Source: Bugula neritina
Taxonomy: Eukaryota > Bryozoa > Gymnolaemata > Cheilostomatida > Bugulidae
Length of the DNA stretch: 64,000 nt
Direction: 5' to 3'
NCBI GenBank assembly: GCA_964035545.1
Contig: OZ037773.1
Location: 4,161,251-4,225,250 of the forward strand
The translations under genes were made by a program, and so were the position numbers. The notes beneath the pieces were generated by a model. That model ran no database searches and was not told the origin of the DNA. It saw nothing but the letters and a program-made list of their open reading frames with translations. Positions within the stretch are counted from its first letter, which is position 1, and each line of letters begins with the position of its first letter. Positions 35,145 through 46,532 of this stretch are shown piece after piece.

Positions 35145-38100
35145 CTAAATTAAAATACAGTTCCAAAGAGATAAGAAGATGACAACTGATAAACTGCAGC
35201 GAGCCACCAGGTTGCTTTGATAGTTAGTCTCAGCATTATTGGAACTTGTCTCTGAATCGCTCTGCCATTCTACATGCCATGTTACAGTCACATTCTTTTC
35301 TGAAGAGAAATAATTAAAGTATATAGTCTGTCAGCTACTTTCTTACAAATAATCTGTTATACAAGATGACTATACTTGCTAATTAGTAATGTTGTTGTAC
35401 AATATGATTCAAAGTAGTATATTGAATATGTAATCTGAAATTGATGACCGAGTGAACACAGCGTTATAGAATTCGCTATTTCTACACAAATGCAGCATCT
35501 ATAAATGGTATTATGCTCTGCCTACGCTTTTGTCTCAAGCAAAAGATATTCAAGATTATTAATAACACTATAATGCTACTTATTGTGAATCTGCTCAGAA
35601 TTTCGAGATATTGTATTAGTAGTCTTGTCAACAATATAACATTTTAAAAGACATACCAATAGAGTTTCCAGCAATACACATCACTGTTTCATTGGTATCA
35701 GCTGTCTGTGCAGTCAAGTTTAGTCTATGATTCATCTCTTCCAACTGTGTAACTCCTTCTCGTACCCAGAAGTACATGGACGGTTTTGGGTTTCCTGTAA
35801 CATGTAGATCACAGTCTAGTTCTACATCACCATCTTCAGTCATCACTTGTATTGCAATTGGATTTTCTACTTCTAATTTTACATCGATGTCTATAAACAT
35901 GATAATGAAAAACCTAATGCAACAGTAGGAGATTTTAGTATAGCTGACATATGGAGGTTTGCAGGTATTTTTGTATGCATTCATCTCATCTCATCTCATC
36001 TAATTAATCTCACTCGGAGCGCTTTGGCTCCTTTATCGAGATGCAGTGGTGTATGAACAATTGTTTAAATTATCAGTAGTAAGGAAGAAAACCATTTTGT
36101 CTACGAGATAAGAATATAGTTAATTATGCTTTGATTCAAAGCTCAATAGCTAGCTACTGCCAGGAGAGAAAAAAAAGGAAAAAAAAATAAAAAAGTAAAT
36201 AAATAAATAAATATACACCGCACAGCTTCAGATGATATAAAGCAGAGTCGGTGTAAAGTGCTTATAATCAGTTAGGCAAAGCAGCTAGAATCATTAGAAA
36301 AGTTTATGTATGCGATGTTTATATGAATGTTTGGCAGTTTTGGTATTGATATTGCCCTTAATAGCACCATGTCTGGTATTGTGAGACTCTGCAAAATGAA
36401 GGGAGAACCGGTCTTGGTCTATAGCGGCACTACCAGAAAGCATACGAAAGTACATTTTTTGGTCTGCATTATCACGTCTTTGTGCAAGGCTATCCCAATT
36501 AGAATTTGTCATGAGCTCAGTTATATGATCTCGTTTTCTCTTACAGAATGTCCACCTGAAGGCTTTTCTATTTATACCTTCTATGATGTTGATGTTTTTC
36601 AATTTAAATGGAGACCAGGTGTGGGTCGCAAATTCTAGTATAGGGCGACAGACTGTTTTATAAGCTATGGCTCTGGTTTTACTTTTAGCCTTTTTTAGAC
36701 AGCGCATCAGCATGTGTAATAATTTATTAGCTTTTGAGCAAATGTTTATTATATGTTGATCGAATGACAGTTTATTATCAATCGTGACACCAAGGTATAA
36801 TACTTTGTCAACACATTGTAAGGGGTCATTATTCATGCTGTATTGAGACACTAGAGGATTTACAGTGGAGCGTTGAATTGTCATATGCTCACATTTATTT
36901 ATATTGAACTTCATCTGAGAACTGTCTGCCCAAGTTATAAGATGGTCTAAGTCATTCTGAAATAAACTAGAATCAGCAGGTGTTGTGATTGGTTTGTACA
37001 ACAAGGAATCATCTGCATATAGTTTAAGCTTGCTGTTGGCTACCACAGAGTGCATGTCATTTATGTACACATTAAATAACAATGGTCCTAATACACTGCC
37101 TTGGGGCACTCCTGAGGTCACATGTCTAGTGGCCGATTTGACGTTGTTGACACAGACTGAAAGAAGACGGCTCTGAAGCCATGAAAAAATCCACTTGACA
37201 GTTTTATCAGCTATTCCGATATTTAGCAGTTTAACCTGTAGTTTATGGTGCGACACAACGTCAAAGGCCTTTGAAAAATCCAAGACAGCGAGGTCTACCG
37301 GTATCATTTCGTCGAAAAAATCTATAAATTCACTCACGGTATTCAGCAACTGAGTATCGCAGCCATGATTTGTCCTGAAGCCATGTTGGTGTGGATAAAA
37401 CAGGTCATTTGATTCGAGGAAACAGTTGATATTATGTGATACGATATGCTCGAAGATTTTGGATATGATAGAAGTGAGTGATATTGGCCTGTAATTCAGC
37501 GGGTCTGTACGACTTCCTTTCTTGAAGATCGGTACAATGTTTGCTGTTTTCCAGTCTTGTGGTGTCTGAGATGTATCGTAAAAGTACTGAAAAACCTTTG
37601 TTAGGGGCTCATATATATAATGTGCAAGATATTTTAGAAGTGCAGGAGAAAGTTCATCTGGGCCAGCACCTTTTCGTGGATCGAGTTTGGTGAGCTGTGT
37701 TAGGACTCCCCGAGGATCAAATTGTATAGGGGATGATATAGTTTGAGGTGGAATGCAGGGAGGGATATTACCATCATCAATGGAAAACACAGAAGCAAAG
37801 GAGTCCGCAAAAGATTCAGCTATAGCAGTATTGTTGTTAGGGGGGATGTTGTCTAGTTGACATACAGTATTTGAGCTGCCCTTTTTACTTGCTATGAACC
37901 GATAAAGAGGTTTTGAATCACCCTGCTCTAATGTATTGCATATGTGTTTGTTTATATAATTATTATAGTCCCTGTTACACAATTTCTTGCAGTACCGGGA
38001 CTGGGTGGCATGTTTTAAAATGTTGTGCGGGGTGCGATCGTTAAGGCAAGCTAGGTGGAGGTGTTTTCTTTTTCTGATCTCACTTTTAGTTTCTTGGGAT

Positions 38101-41100
38101 ATCCAGAGTTCTGATTTTTTCTTTCTAAATTTGTATGGGATATTGGAATGTGCTACCTGAAGTATTCCAGATTTGAGATTATGCCATAACTGTTCAGCGC
38201 TACATTTCTTAGAGATATCTGAGGTGATTTTACAATGTAGGGAGTAACAGTCCACGGTGATGTTCGTTATGTCTGCCTTTTCAAATTGCCAATATGGTTT
38301 TGGTTTGGTTAAGGATGCTGTCCTTTTAATAACATTATCCGCCAACACATTGAAATTGATAATAAAATGGTCAGAGCAGGATGACTCAACTCGGGGGTTA
38401 GTGGTAGTTACATTTGTAACAACTAGATCAAGCGTATTACCTTTGTCGTGAGTAGGTTTATTGATAGCCTGAGAAAGATTATTCGAAATTATAAAATCTA
38501 CGAACAATTGATGCAAGTTAGTTTCTCTTGTTGTTTTAAGTACAGGCCTGCTACTATCATTCCAGTCAATGTCAGGTAGGTTAAAATCCCCAACCATAAC
38601 AATGTTCGGATTGGTTTGATCATAATACCAATTTACTATATCTTCTACTTGTTTTATACAGGGTCTACGGTAATAGCATGCAATAGTGAAAGAATATCCA
38701 CAGATTGATAAGTCAAGGGCAATGATTTCCCCAGGGTGTGAGGCATTGATTCTACTAACAACAAAGGGACATTTATTGGATAGGCCTATAAGGACTCCAC
38801 CTCCACGTCCTAGTCCGTCAGTTCGGTCACGCCGGTACAGGGTGTAGTCCCTGGATAACTCATTATCGGAAACTGATGAATCTAGTTTTGTTTCACATAA
38901 GCAAAAGATATCTGGCGATTGCTGATCTAATAGCATGGAGAGTTCATGGATTTTACCCCTGATACCATTACAATTCCAAGATATTACTTTTAACTCTTTT
39001 TGTTCTGCCATGATAGTTGAGTTGGACAGGTTAGTTAGCATTAGAGTGGTAATGTCCAGCTGTGTTTTTATCAGTTATGGTGTTAGTCTCGCTGGGGTCC
39101 CGGAGAGATTCTGAAGCAATATTATCAGAGTCATGGGCAAACTTGGACCAGCGGTCTGACCTGGATGTTTTAGACTTGGAGTAAATAGAGCCATTTCTTA
39201 CTTGAAACATTTTGTCTGAGTGAGTTGCTTTTAATTCGTCCCTCAGTTTTCTAAGTTTATAGTCACGGTCACGCTCTTCAGGAGATAGGTCTGGTGTACA
39301 AAATGTGGATGCTTTATTTTCCCAGGTGTTGTATCTATACATAAAATCATTTTTATTCATCTCAGAATTAAAGGTGGCTTTAACTGGTCTTATTTTGTCA
39401 GAGTTGGGGAGGTTCATGTTACGTCTACCTAGTCTAGAGAATTTTAACAGAGACTCATGATTGAAACTTAGAATATCACATATTTCCATAATCTCTTCCA
39501 TGGTATTGTTATTCTCTTTTAGGCCATGTATGATAGCACTATGGGCACGCTCTTCCTTCTCTTTTCGTTTCAGTTGGGATTGGGCATTGGTTTCCAATCT
39601 TTTGACAGTTTGTTTGATTTCAGTAAACCAGGGTTCTGTGTTATCGGGCTTGATTGTCTCAGATTTGGTCAGTTTGATATTCTCACAGACAAGATCTTGG
39701 ACAGAATCCATTTTAGTTTCTATTTGAGCAAGAGATTTTTTAATTTCATCACCGCTGATGTAATCACTGAGCGTGGGCTCACATGTCTGGCAATACCATT
39801 TCAAGCCAGATCTAGAAAACAGTTTGGTGATATCTATAGATCGATTTAGGTCCTTCCAGTCTGGTAGACAGTTGGTATGTGTCGATCTCGAACAGAGACA
39901 GCACTCAAGACTGGGTTTATTATATGTTGACATTGTGCATAATGTGCATGCATTAGAGCTCCCCGAGGTTGAACTAGTACGAGCACTCTGACCACCAGAC
40001 TCCTTACCAGCCATTGCAGGTGTTTACAGACCAAGAATAGGTGTCAGATCAGATAGGTAAATAATTTACTCTAAAGCAGTCACTGAAAAAAAAAAAAAAA
40101 AAATAACTAAATAATTTACTCTAAAGTAGTCACTGTCTAGTGACTCAGAAAAATACTGACAACTGCGACAACTGAACTCAGTGACAACTGAACTCAAATC
40201 AACTCTAAAGCAGTCACTGAAAAAAAAAATAAAATAAAAAAAAAAAATAACTAAATAATTTACTCTAAAGTAGTCACTGTCTAGTGACTCAGAAAAATAC
40301 TGACAACTGCGACAACTGAACTCAGTGACAACTGAACTCAAATCAACTCTAAAGCAGTCACTGAAAAAAAAATAAAATAAAAAAAAAAAAATAACTAAAT
40401 AATTTACTCTAAAGTAGTCACTGTCTAGTGACTCAGAAAAATACTGAAAACAAAGATGAAAACATTTTGTGTTTTCAGCTAGAAAGTATTGTAATTATAT
40501 GCAACCTAAACATATAATGCATTTTAAATCTTATTGGGAAGTTTAAAATTTTATATCAATTTCTTTAAACTTCATAACAAATATTAGCAGAGTCTTAACA
40601 ACTTGCAAAAGCTCAGCAGCTAATATTTAAATCATAAAGAACTAGTAAAAACTAATTTACCAATTCAACTGTCTGTATATCGATAGATGTCCAAAAATGT
40701 ATGGTCTATAATGAATGTATGCTTTATGTTATAATATGTTATATTTTTAAGGTTTGTCTACTTTAAACCCTTAGTTTCTTTTACTTAGTGTTGCACATGC
40801 GTATATTGTATAGTTTTCTTTTAAGTGTAGTGATTCATAATAAAACAGCTCCGATTATCGAATAATACATACAACACTTTATATAATTTACTATAGTTAT
40901 AATATTGGTTTAGATTCTTACTTACATTTAGGCTTGAGCAGCACTGAAGTTTCAGTATTTCCATCTTTCCAGTTTGTATGAATAATATCTCTACATGATA
41001 TCAACACTCCATCTCTGTCTGTTTTCTCAGGAATATAGGTAGGTGGAGAAATTGACTGGCTATTCACTTCTGAAGTTACATTGCATCAAAATCAATAAAT

Positions 41101-43266
41101 TCTTAGGAAATAGACCATACAATAGTGCATCTAAGGTATTTTAAATGCATGTAAGTTTAAGCATGACCATGATCATAGTTGTACCAATCACTATGTGAGT
41201 TGTTTGATGACCAATGAACAGAGCAGAGCTTAATATATATAAGACAGCAAATGTAGAAACATAAGACAAGTGAAAAAAGTATTTTGTACCAAAGCTATTT
41301 ACATTTAAATGTTAGCCAATGATATTTGTATAAATTTGTGTTAATACTTCTGCAGAAAAAGCACCCCTTCAAAGTTACACTAAGACCCGTTGAAGTCATG
41401 TTCATATGGAATCTCATTTTCTAATACTGAAATATGACTCACTTAATTGGTATTTGATGCTTTTTAAAATGCAATCAGATATTAAAGTTGACAGCATAAA
41501 TGAGAAAGCATAATTGAGAAAGTGTAACACATATAATTAAAAACAAAAGTCATAACTGAGTTCCCATATCTACACTGAGGTATTGGTTCTTTTGAATAAT
41601 ATTCTGAAATCGACTGAAACAAAAAGAGTTTGACGAGTGGCTTTTACGATGCAAATTTTAACTATAAGCCAAATTGAATTTCGAACTGAAAATTTGCAAA
41701 GTTAGACTAAAACACGTGATAAAATAAATTAGTTCTAGTTTCTACCAGTTTTACTGTTGATTGTGAGATCAGAAAACTACATAAGAAAAAGCTTTTGCGA
41801 ACTTATCATAACCAAACTATTTTAGCTAATAATATAATAGACTAAAACATGTATAGTACACCTTGTACTTACTGTACTCATACACTGAGATAGGCTTAGC
41901 ATCTCTGGACTCACAGCTAAAGTTTAGAACTTCACCTTCTACTGCATCAGATGCATTGAGAATCAAACTTTGAGGACCAACTGTAAAGCAAAAGAGGGCA
42001 GTTTTAAAAAGTCATCAAATGAATGTCAAATCTTAACTTTTTTTCCATGGAGAACATCTGGCTATATTTACTTTGGTTGAAGGTATAAAAAATGCGTCTT
42101 TCAAAAATAATCTTAACTCCTGTAACATGAAGCTTAAAGAATGTAAGATATTATATATTATAGCCGCAATGCAAATGAATCAAAAATGCATCAATGGTCT
42201 TTCAAAGTATCTTTAAAAAAATTAGGTTTATTTCAAGTAAGCTTTTATAAATTAAAATTATTTGTATTCACAAGCAACACTATATGCAACAGTTCATTAA
42301 AATCTATATAGTATTTTTTGTATTAAATAAATTAATTTATTGGAAATTACTATATGTAAAGGGGTCAGAAAGCACTTGTTTTTATAAAAGTTGAATGCTT
42401 GTATAATTTTTAACCTTTTTACACCATGTTGCTTGTTTCAACTAAAATCTGAAAATAATGACCTTTGACATCTACTGATACTTCCGAGGAAGAAATTTCT
42501 CTGACACCTCCTTCAACCCCTTTACAGGAAAACGTGCCTCCAATTGTTGAATCAGTTATCATTAATCGAATAATAAAAGATAATTCATAAGACCCACTAT
42601 AAGCATGTTCACATTGTGCACCACTAACGCTAAGTCCTTCAATACCAGACACATTAGCAATGTCTGGGGTTGATGAAGCAACCCATGCAGTGCCATGTCC
42701 ACTACTTCGGGTACATCCAGTGCTGTAAACCTCACTATCTTTATCAGCTTGATATTGTAGCTGTAAGCTTCTCAAATCTACATAGCCAAATGCATAACAG
42801 AGGATGTCTATATTCTTATCTTTATATAAGTCTGGTTGACCCGGAGAATTGTAGTCTAGGAGTGTAGATGGGTCAGCTGAATGTGAGAAAATATTTACTG
42901 TTTATTATTCTTATCAAATTAGTTTTTCATATAACTGTCCACTACTGTTAGTTTTTTATGAAAAACTTCATGAAAGTGACTCAATGAGTTATAAAAAGTT
43001 AGAATAAAACCTAGGCAGATTGAGAACCCTAACCAATGAAAATAATAGAAGTAAACTCATATGAGATACATGCAGCACTTTGCTGATTTCGTTTGTTATA
43101 GCCTGACAACAGTTTTATGATGCTCTTTTGTATGACAGAAAAGAAATAAACAGAAGCATTGATGAAGACCACATTAGGGTGTAATAGAATGTGTTTATTT
43201 TATTGTTTATTTTATTGTTTATTTTATTGGTCAAATCTAAATCCTATGATCTAGCTTTACTTTTTG

Positions 43267-43297
<31 letters not shown>

Positions 43298-43721
43298 ACG
43301 CACACGCACACGCACGCACGCACACACACATACACACACATACCTACACACAAGTCCAGACGAAACGTTTTAGACAAACATTTACTAGTTTCAGCTATTT
43401 TTTTTTGTAATTTGCATCAGAAAAACTATATCAATAACACAAATTGGCTAAAATGTATCTGCTAATATACGATTGCATAGTCACTATGTTTCCATCATTG
43501 TATTTAGATTTTTCTTTGGTGTTTGAAAACAGTTACAAAGAATATGTCACAAAAATAGTAAATGCATGCATATTGCAACCACAACCTAATTCATTTACAT
43601 AATGTGCAATCATGGAAATACAGTCTATTTGTATTTCGAGTAATTTGATAGGTACTGTAAAACATCACATACCTGAAATACAAGTAAACAAACACATCAG
43701 ATAGCTGAGATATAATATCAT
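35145..43721 (-). CDS. Ig-domain surface protein, gene E
   Basis: Exons in transcription order: 43721-43673 (signal peptide, MILYLSYLMCLFTCIS), 42876-42463 (V-like domain), 41980-41873 and 41069-40926 (split middle Ig domain), 35890-35657 (I/C2 domain, LDCD, YFWV, VMCIAG) and 35299-35145 (terminal, stop TAG 35147-35145). The joined frame is 1104 nt, 367 residues, all junctions phase 1. The terminal exon is the 155-nt type of gene A, without separate linker cassettes. The intron between 40926 and 35890 is swollen by a LINE. Gene E lies opposite to A-D, so it may have been inverted or duplicated in inverted orientation. The V-like exon is one codon longer than in B and D and differs at many residues, while the four cysteines are kept. 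Confidence 0.78.
36294..39041 (-). CDS. LINE ORF2: endonuclease and reverse transcriptase
   Basis: A 915-residue open frame; the ATG at 39011 (MAEQKELK) is a second possible start. The N-terminal half is an APE-type endonuclease: SWNCNGIRG, CLCETKLD, RGGGVLIG, VMVGDFNLPDIDW and CSDHFI carry the expected Asn, Glu, Asp and His. The reverse transcriptase follows with WKTANIVPIFKKGSR, NYRPISLTSIISKI, HQHGFRTNHG, AVLDFSKAFD, SGVPQGSVLGPLLF and the catalytic KLYADDSLLY, then YLGVTID. It nicks target DNA and reverse-transcribes the element RNA. The frame overlaps ORF1 by 11 bp in another phase. No stop or missing catalytic residue was seen, so activity is plausible. Confidence 0.92.
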   Translation of the reverse strand: MLTNLSNSTIMAEQKELKVISWNCNGIRGKIHELSMLLDQQSPDIFCLCETKLDSSVSDNELSRDYTLYRRDRTDGLGRGGGVLIGLSNKCPFVVSRINASHPGEIIALDLSICGYSFTIACYYRRPCIKQVEDIVNWYYDQTNPNIVMVGDFNLPDIDWNDSSRPVLKTTRETNLHQLFVDFIISNNLSQAINKPTHDKGNTLDLVVTNVTTTNPRVESSCSDHFIINFNVLADNVIKRTASLTKPKPYWQFEKADITNITVDCYSLHCKITSDISKKCSAEQLWHNLKSGILQVAHSNIPYKFRKKKSELWISQETKSEIRKRKHLHLACLNDRTPHNILKHATQSRYCKKLCNRDYNNYINKHICNTLEQGDSKPLYRFIASKKGSSNTVCQLDNIPPNNNTAIAESFADSFASVFSIDDGNIPPCIPPQTISSPIQFDPRGVLTQLTKLDPRKGAGPDELSPALLKYLAHYIYEPLTKVFQYFYDTSQTPQDWKTANIVPIFKKGSRTDPLNYRPISLTSIISKIFEHIVSHNINCFLESNDLFYPHQHGFRTNHGCDTQLLNTVSEFIDFFDEMIPVDLAVLDFSKAFDVVSHHKLQVKLLNIGIADKTVKWIFSWLQSRLLSVCVNNVKSATRHVTSGVPQGSVLGPLLFNVYINDMHSVVANSKLKLYADDSLLYKPITTPADSSLFQNDLDHLITWADSSQMKFNINKCEHMTIQRSTVNPLVSQYSMNNDPLQCVDKVLYLGVTIDNKLSFDQHIINICSKANKLLHMLMRCLKKAKSKTRAIAYKTVCRPILEFATHTWSPFKLKNINIIEGINRKAFRWTFCKRKRDHITELMTNSNWDSLAQRRDNADQKMYFRMLSGSAAIDQDRFSLHFAESHNTRHGAIKGNINTKTAKHSYKHRIHKLF
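39031..40014 (-). CDS. LINE ORF1 with PHD-like zinc finger
   Basis: A 327-residue open frame. Residues about 23-80 have CTLC, CCLC, HTNC and CQTC pairs in the order of a PHD finger, found in ORF1 proteins of several CR1/L2-group elements. The middle has a charged, helical segment that may form a coiled coil (KQTVKRLETNAQSQLKRKEK), then a segment with FNHESLLKFSRLGRRN, as in ORF1 of related elements. ORF1 proteins bind the element RNA; that role is inferred from the family. Confidence 0.8.
   Translation of the reverse strand: MAGKESGGQSARTSSTSGSSNACTLCTMSTYNKPSLECCLCSRSTHTNCLPDWKDLNRSIDITKLFSRSGLKWYCQTCEPTLSDYISGDEIKKSLAQIETKMDSVQDLVCENIKLTKSETIKPDNTEPWFTEIKQTVKRLETNAQSQLKRKEKEERAHSAIIHGLKENNNTMEEIMEICDILSFNHESLLKFSRLGRRNMNLPNSDKIRPVKATFNSEMNKNDFMYRYNTWENKASTFCTPDLSPEERDRDYKLRKLRDELKATHSDKMFQVRNGSIYSKSKTSRSDRWSKFAHDSDNIASESLRDPSETNTITDKNTAGHYHSNAN
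40070..40450 (-). repeat. 144-bp tandem repeats at LINE 5' end
   Basis: The motif ATAACTAAATAATTTACTC recurs at 40103, 40247 and 40391, so the period is 144 bp. There are about two and a half units, each with A-rich tracts and the GTCACTGTCTAGTGAC segment. Monomer arrays at LINE 5' ends often carry the promoter; that is inference here. Confidence 0.75.
43188..43345. repeat. simple repeats upstream of E V exon
   Basis: Three copies of a 13-bp unit (TGTTTATTTTATT) at 43188-43230 and a CA/CG-rich (ACAC, GCAC) run at 43267-43345, inside the first intron of gene E. Confidence 0.85.
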
Positions 43722-45059
43722 AGTGATAGTGAGTAGTTAAAGGTCCTGCCTATATTTAGTAGCACATGAGTCTCTAACTTAGAGTCATCCCAGAATCTAC
43801 AGATTCTCATAGTATAAGAAACTTATTGTGATGTTTAAAAAGCTGTATTGTTTTGTTACTTAAAGAATGCATGGAATATTGTAGGAAATAGTTTAAACAA
43901 TCTTCAACAATACAACATTGTTAAATTTTTAATTCTATGTTGCTTGTAAATAATAATTTTATAACTTTCACAATATTTGTGTCAATTAAGGGTTATCTTC
44001 CCATTAGCAGTTGTACTTGTCAAACATTTTTAAAATCATTTTCTTGCATGTTGAAAAATAATAAAACTGGATGTGTACAGATTTGAAATCAAAAACATCG
44101 CCTTCAGTTGCAAGTAACATCACCAAGTCACCTGGGTGTGTTTTTTCATTCAAGCTGCGTTACATCAGGCATTCACCAGGAAAAAACATTACAATGATAT
44201 CCGTGACACTGCAGTGGTGTGAGGGGGGCAGACCGCAAGACAGATGATAGGATGGTCAAGTCCAGAGTGGTTTTTTCAGTTTGAAGAACACACAAGAAAA
44301 CAAAGTCTATACCACTAAGCAGACTAGACACTAGGAGGAGCACAGAAAACTAAAACGGAGTTTAAATTGGAGAAAGAAATGAGCTAGGCACTAAAAGACC
44401 ACAACAACTTTGAATATATGAATCTGTGAGCACAGTAGAAACTCTCAAAACAAAAGTGTACAAAACAACACAAATGTGTCCTAACTTTCTAAGTGCAAAG
44501 ACTAAGACTGGTTTAATCAAACAAAATAACAGCTAGCTGATTTGCTAGAGCAACCAAGCAATGCAAGGAATAATATGCTACAGACAAGTAAATACACTAG
44601 GCTAGGTACTAAGACATCATATCACTGAGTGGGTGACTAAAGGAATTGTATACGCTTCTTAAACCAAATTGATGCAACTTAGCTCGAAGTTCTACATGGC
44701 AGTACAGTTCTAGAGAGAAAGTTGGAAGTAGTGAACAATTTTGTTTACCATTTTAATCAACTGCTGAATTTCTGTTGTTAACATGACTACACAAATGATC
44801 TTGTTTGTAGTCAAGTGTTGTGTGCAAGTAAACATCCACAGGAGAGAGTTGAGCAGACATACTATTTTCTTTGTTTAATTGTTGCTATATTCAGTTTATG
44901 TGTCTTTTAAACGAAATATTTTGCACTAATGGTTAATATTAGTTAAAACTTTCTCAAATTTTCTAATTAAAAACACTTAATGTTTAGGACAAGCATTTAC
45001 AGATATGACATGCAGTTTTCTGAGTTCAGCAGATGTATATTATACAAATTGCTAATGCA
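43722..45059. other. upstream region of gene E
   Basis: Up to about 44340 this is homologous in reverse orientation to the region upstream of gene D (24040-25557), so it may hold the shared promoter. From 44630 to 45000 it resembles 32210-32640. No intact gene was seen. Confidence 0.5.
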
Positions 45060-45372
45060 TCAAGAAGTTAGTGAGCTGATAATATTACAGATACAATATC
45101 AAGCTGATTGAAACAGTACAGTCTAGATGTGAAAATGAATGAAGATATTTAAAAAAAGATTATTCAATTAACTACATTGTTTCTGTCTTTGGTATAGGAG
45201 GACCTGTGACCAGTGATGAAATATTTAGCTCAGTTGGCAAACCTAGCTGAAGGATTTAATCTTTCTCTACAACTAACTGTAGTTAAGCCAATTGCAAACA
45301 GAAGAACGTTTTACTGTAGAGGTTTTGAAGGAGGAGATGTAAGAAATGTTTTGTGTTTAGAAGTGTCTTAAG
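45060..45372 (+). pseudogene. V-like pseudoexon upstream of gene E
   Basis: On the plus strand, opposite to gene E, the sequence reads LQIQYQAD, decayed middle, then FNLSLQLTVVKPIANRRT and FYCRGFEGGDVRNV, ending at TAA. The FYCRGFEG part is the closest match in the window to the exon at 1-84. Stops in the first half and the missing donor show it is not functional. Confidence 0.6.
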
Positions 45373-45442
45373 AGGTAACAGGGAAGTTGCGTCGACTAAC
45401 TTCTACATTTCTATATGCTCTGATGTTTTACCAAGTTGAGGT

Positions 45443-45602
<160 letters not shown>

Positions 45603-46532
45603 TTTGAATTACTAATGCCAGAAGATGTGTAATCAGCCTGTACGTGCCTCATGTAAACGATAAGCAGGCTACCAATAACAAAGAGAGAAAATTCTCTAGT
45701 TTAAAAGCTGCTTTTTAAATGTCGACTTTGTGTAAGTAACTACAGAGGAGTATATCACATTACATGCTGCCAATGCTAAGCCCATCGCTGCTACTTTAAA
45801 AGTTTATTAGAATTTTAATACTTTGCAACTTCTTAATATTATTTAGTTAATTAGCCTTCATAAATACGAAATGCAAACAGCTATAAGAAATGTCACCAAC
45901 TATTGACTCATGTTACAGGTATATTTCTAAAAATATACATGCTACACCACTGCCTACATGGTAAATGAACTTGGTTTACCTATCAAGAAAAGACCATGTT
46001 ATACAATGTTTACTTTTACTAACAATAATGTATTTCAATATGAAATAACATGTAATAATACTACAAGTTTAATGATAAGTGGATTGAGCATCTTTTAGGT
46101 ATTATGATAATGTTTTAGCAACAGTTAAAAATAAAGTTATTAGCAATTAAATTCTTACAAAGTGCATTGATCAACAGAGTTAACAGTAAATAAAGATGTG
46201 GAAGAAAAAATAGAAAAATATAAAATGACTAGAACTTTCCGAGAGATAAACGATTTAACTTCTTTGATTGCTACAGAAGTTGACTAGCCAGAGTATTTCA
46301 GTGTATGGTGCAGCACAAATAGCAGCTACCAAGTGGTTGTATAAACATAACTATCTAGATTTCACCGTTGAATATACATTTAATACAGTTATATGTTTGT
46401 AAATGCACCAAAATGTGGCTATATAGCATCATACCTTACATATAATGAATGCATAAAATATGTGATATGTCTATATTGTTTATTTTACTGTGACTTCACG
46501 GAAACCATCTTCTTTTCTAGAAGCAGTCTATA
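45603..46532. other. intergenic spacer E-LRAT gene
   Basis: AT-rich spacer. I see no gene, structural RNA or repeat beyond short AT runs. Confidence 0.4.

Larger units (their letters stand above)
35981..40450 (-). mobile_element. full-length CR1/Jockey-group LINE
   Basis: A non-LTR retrotransposon of about 4.5 kb with two open reading frames, a tandem-repeat 5' region and a 3' microsatellite tail of GATGA units (35981-36000 on the plus strand as TCATC). The site is an intron of gene E. Comparison with the intron of gene A (CATCTTTGATAATGCATG near 1540) shows the empty site, and no target duplication longer than a few bases is visible. Absent or short duplications and a microsatellite tail are known for CR1-like elements. 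Both frames are open, so the copy may be young. Confidence 0.85.

Noticed and set aside
39461-39991. Plus-strand frames over LINE ORF1
   Set aside because: They are antisense shadows of the intact ORF1.
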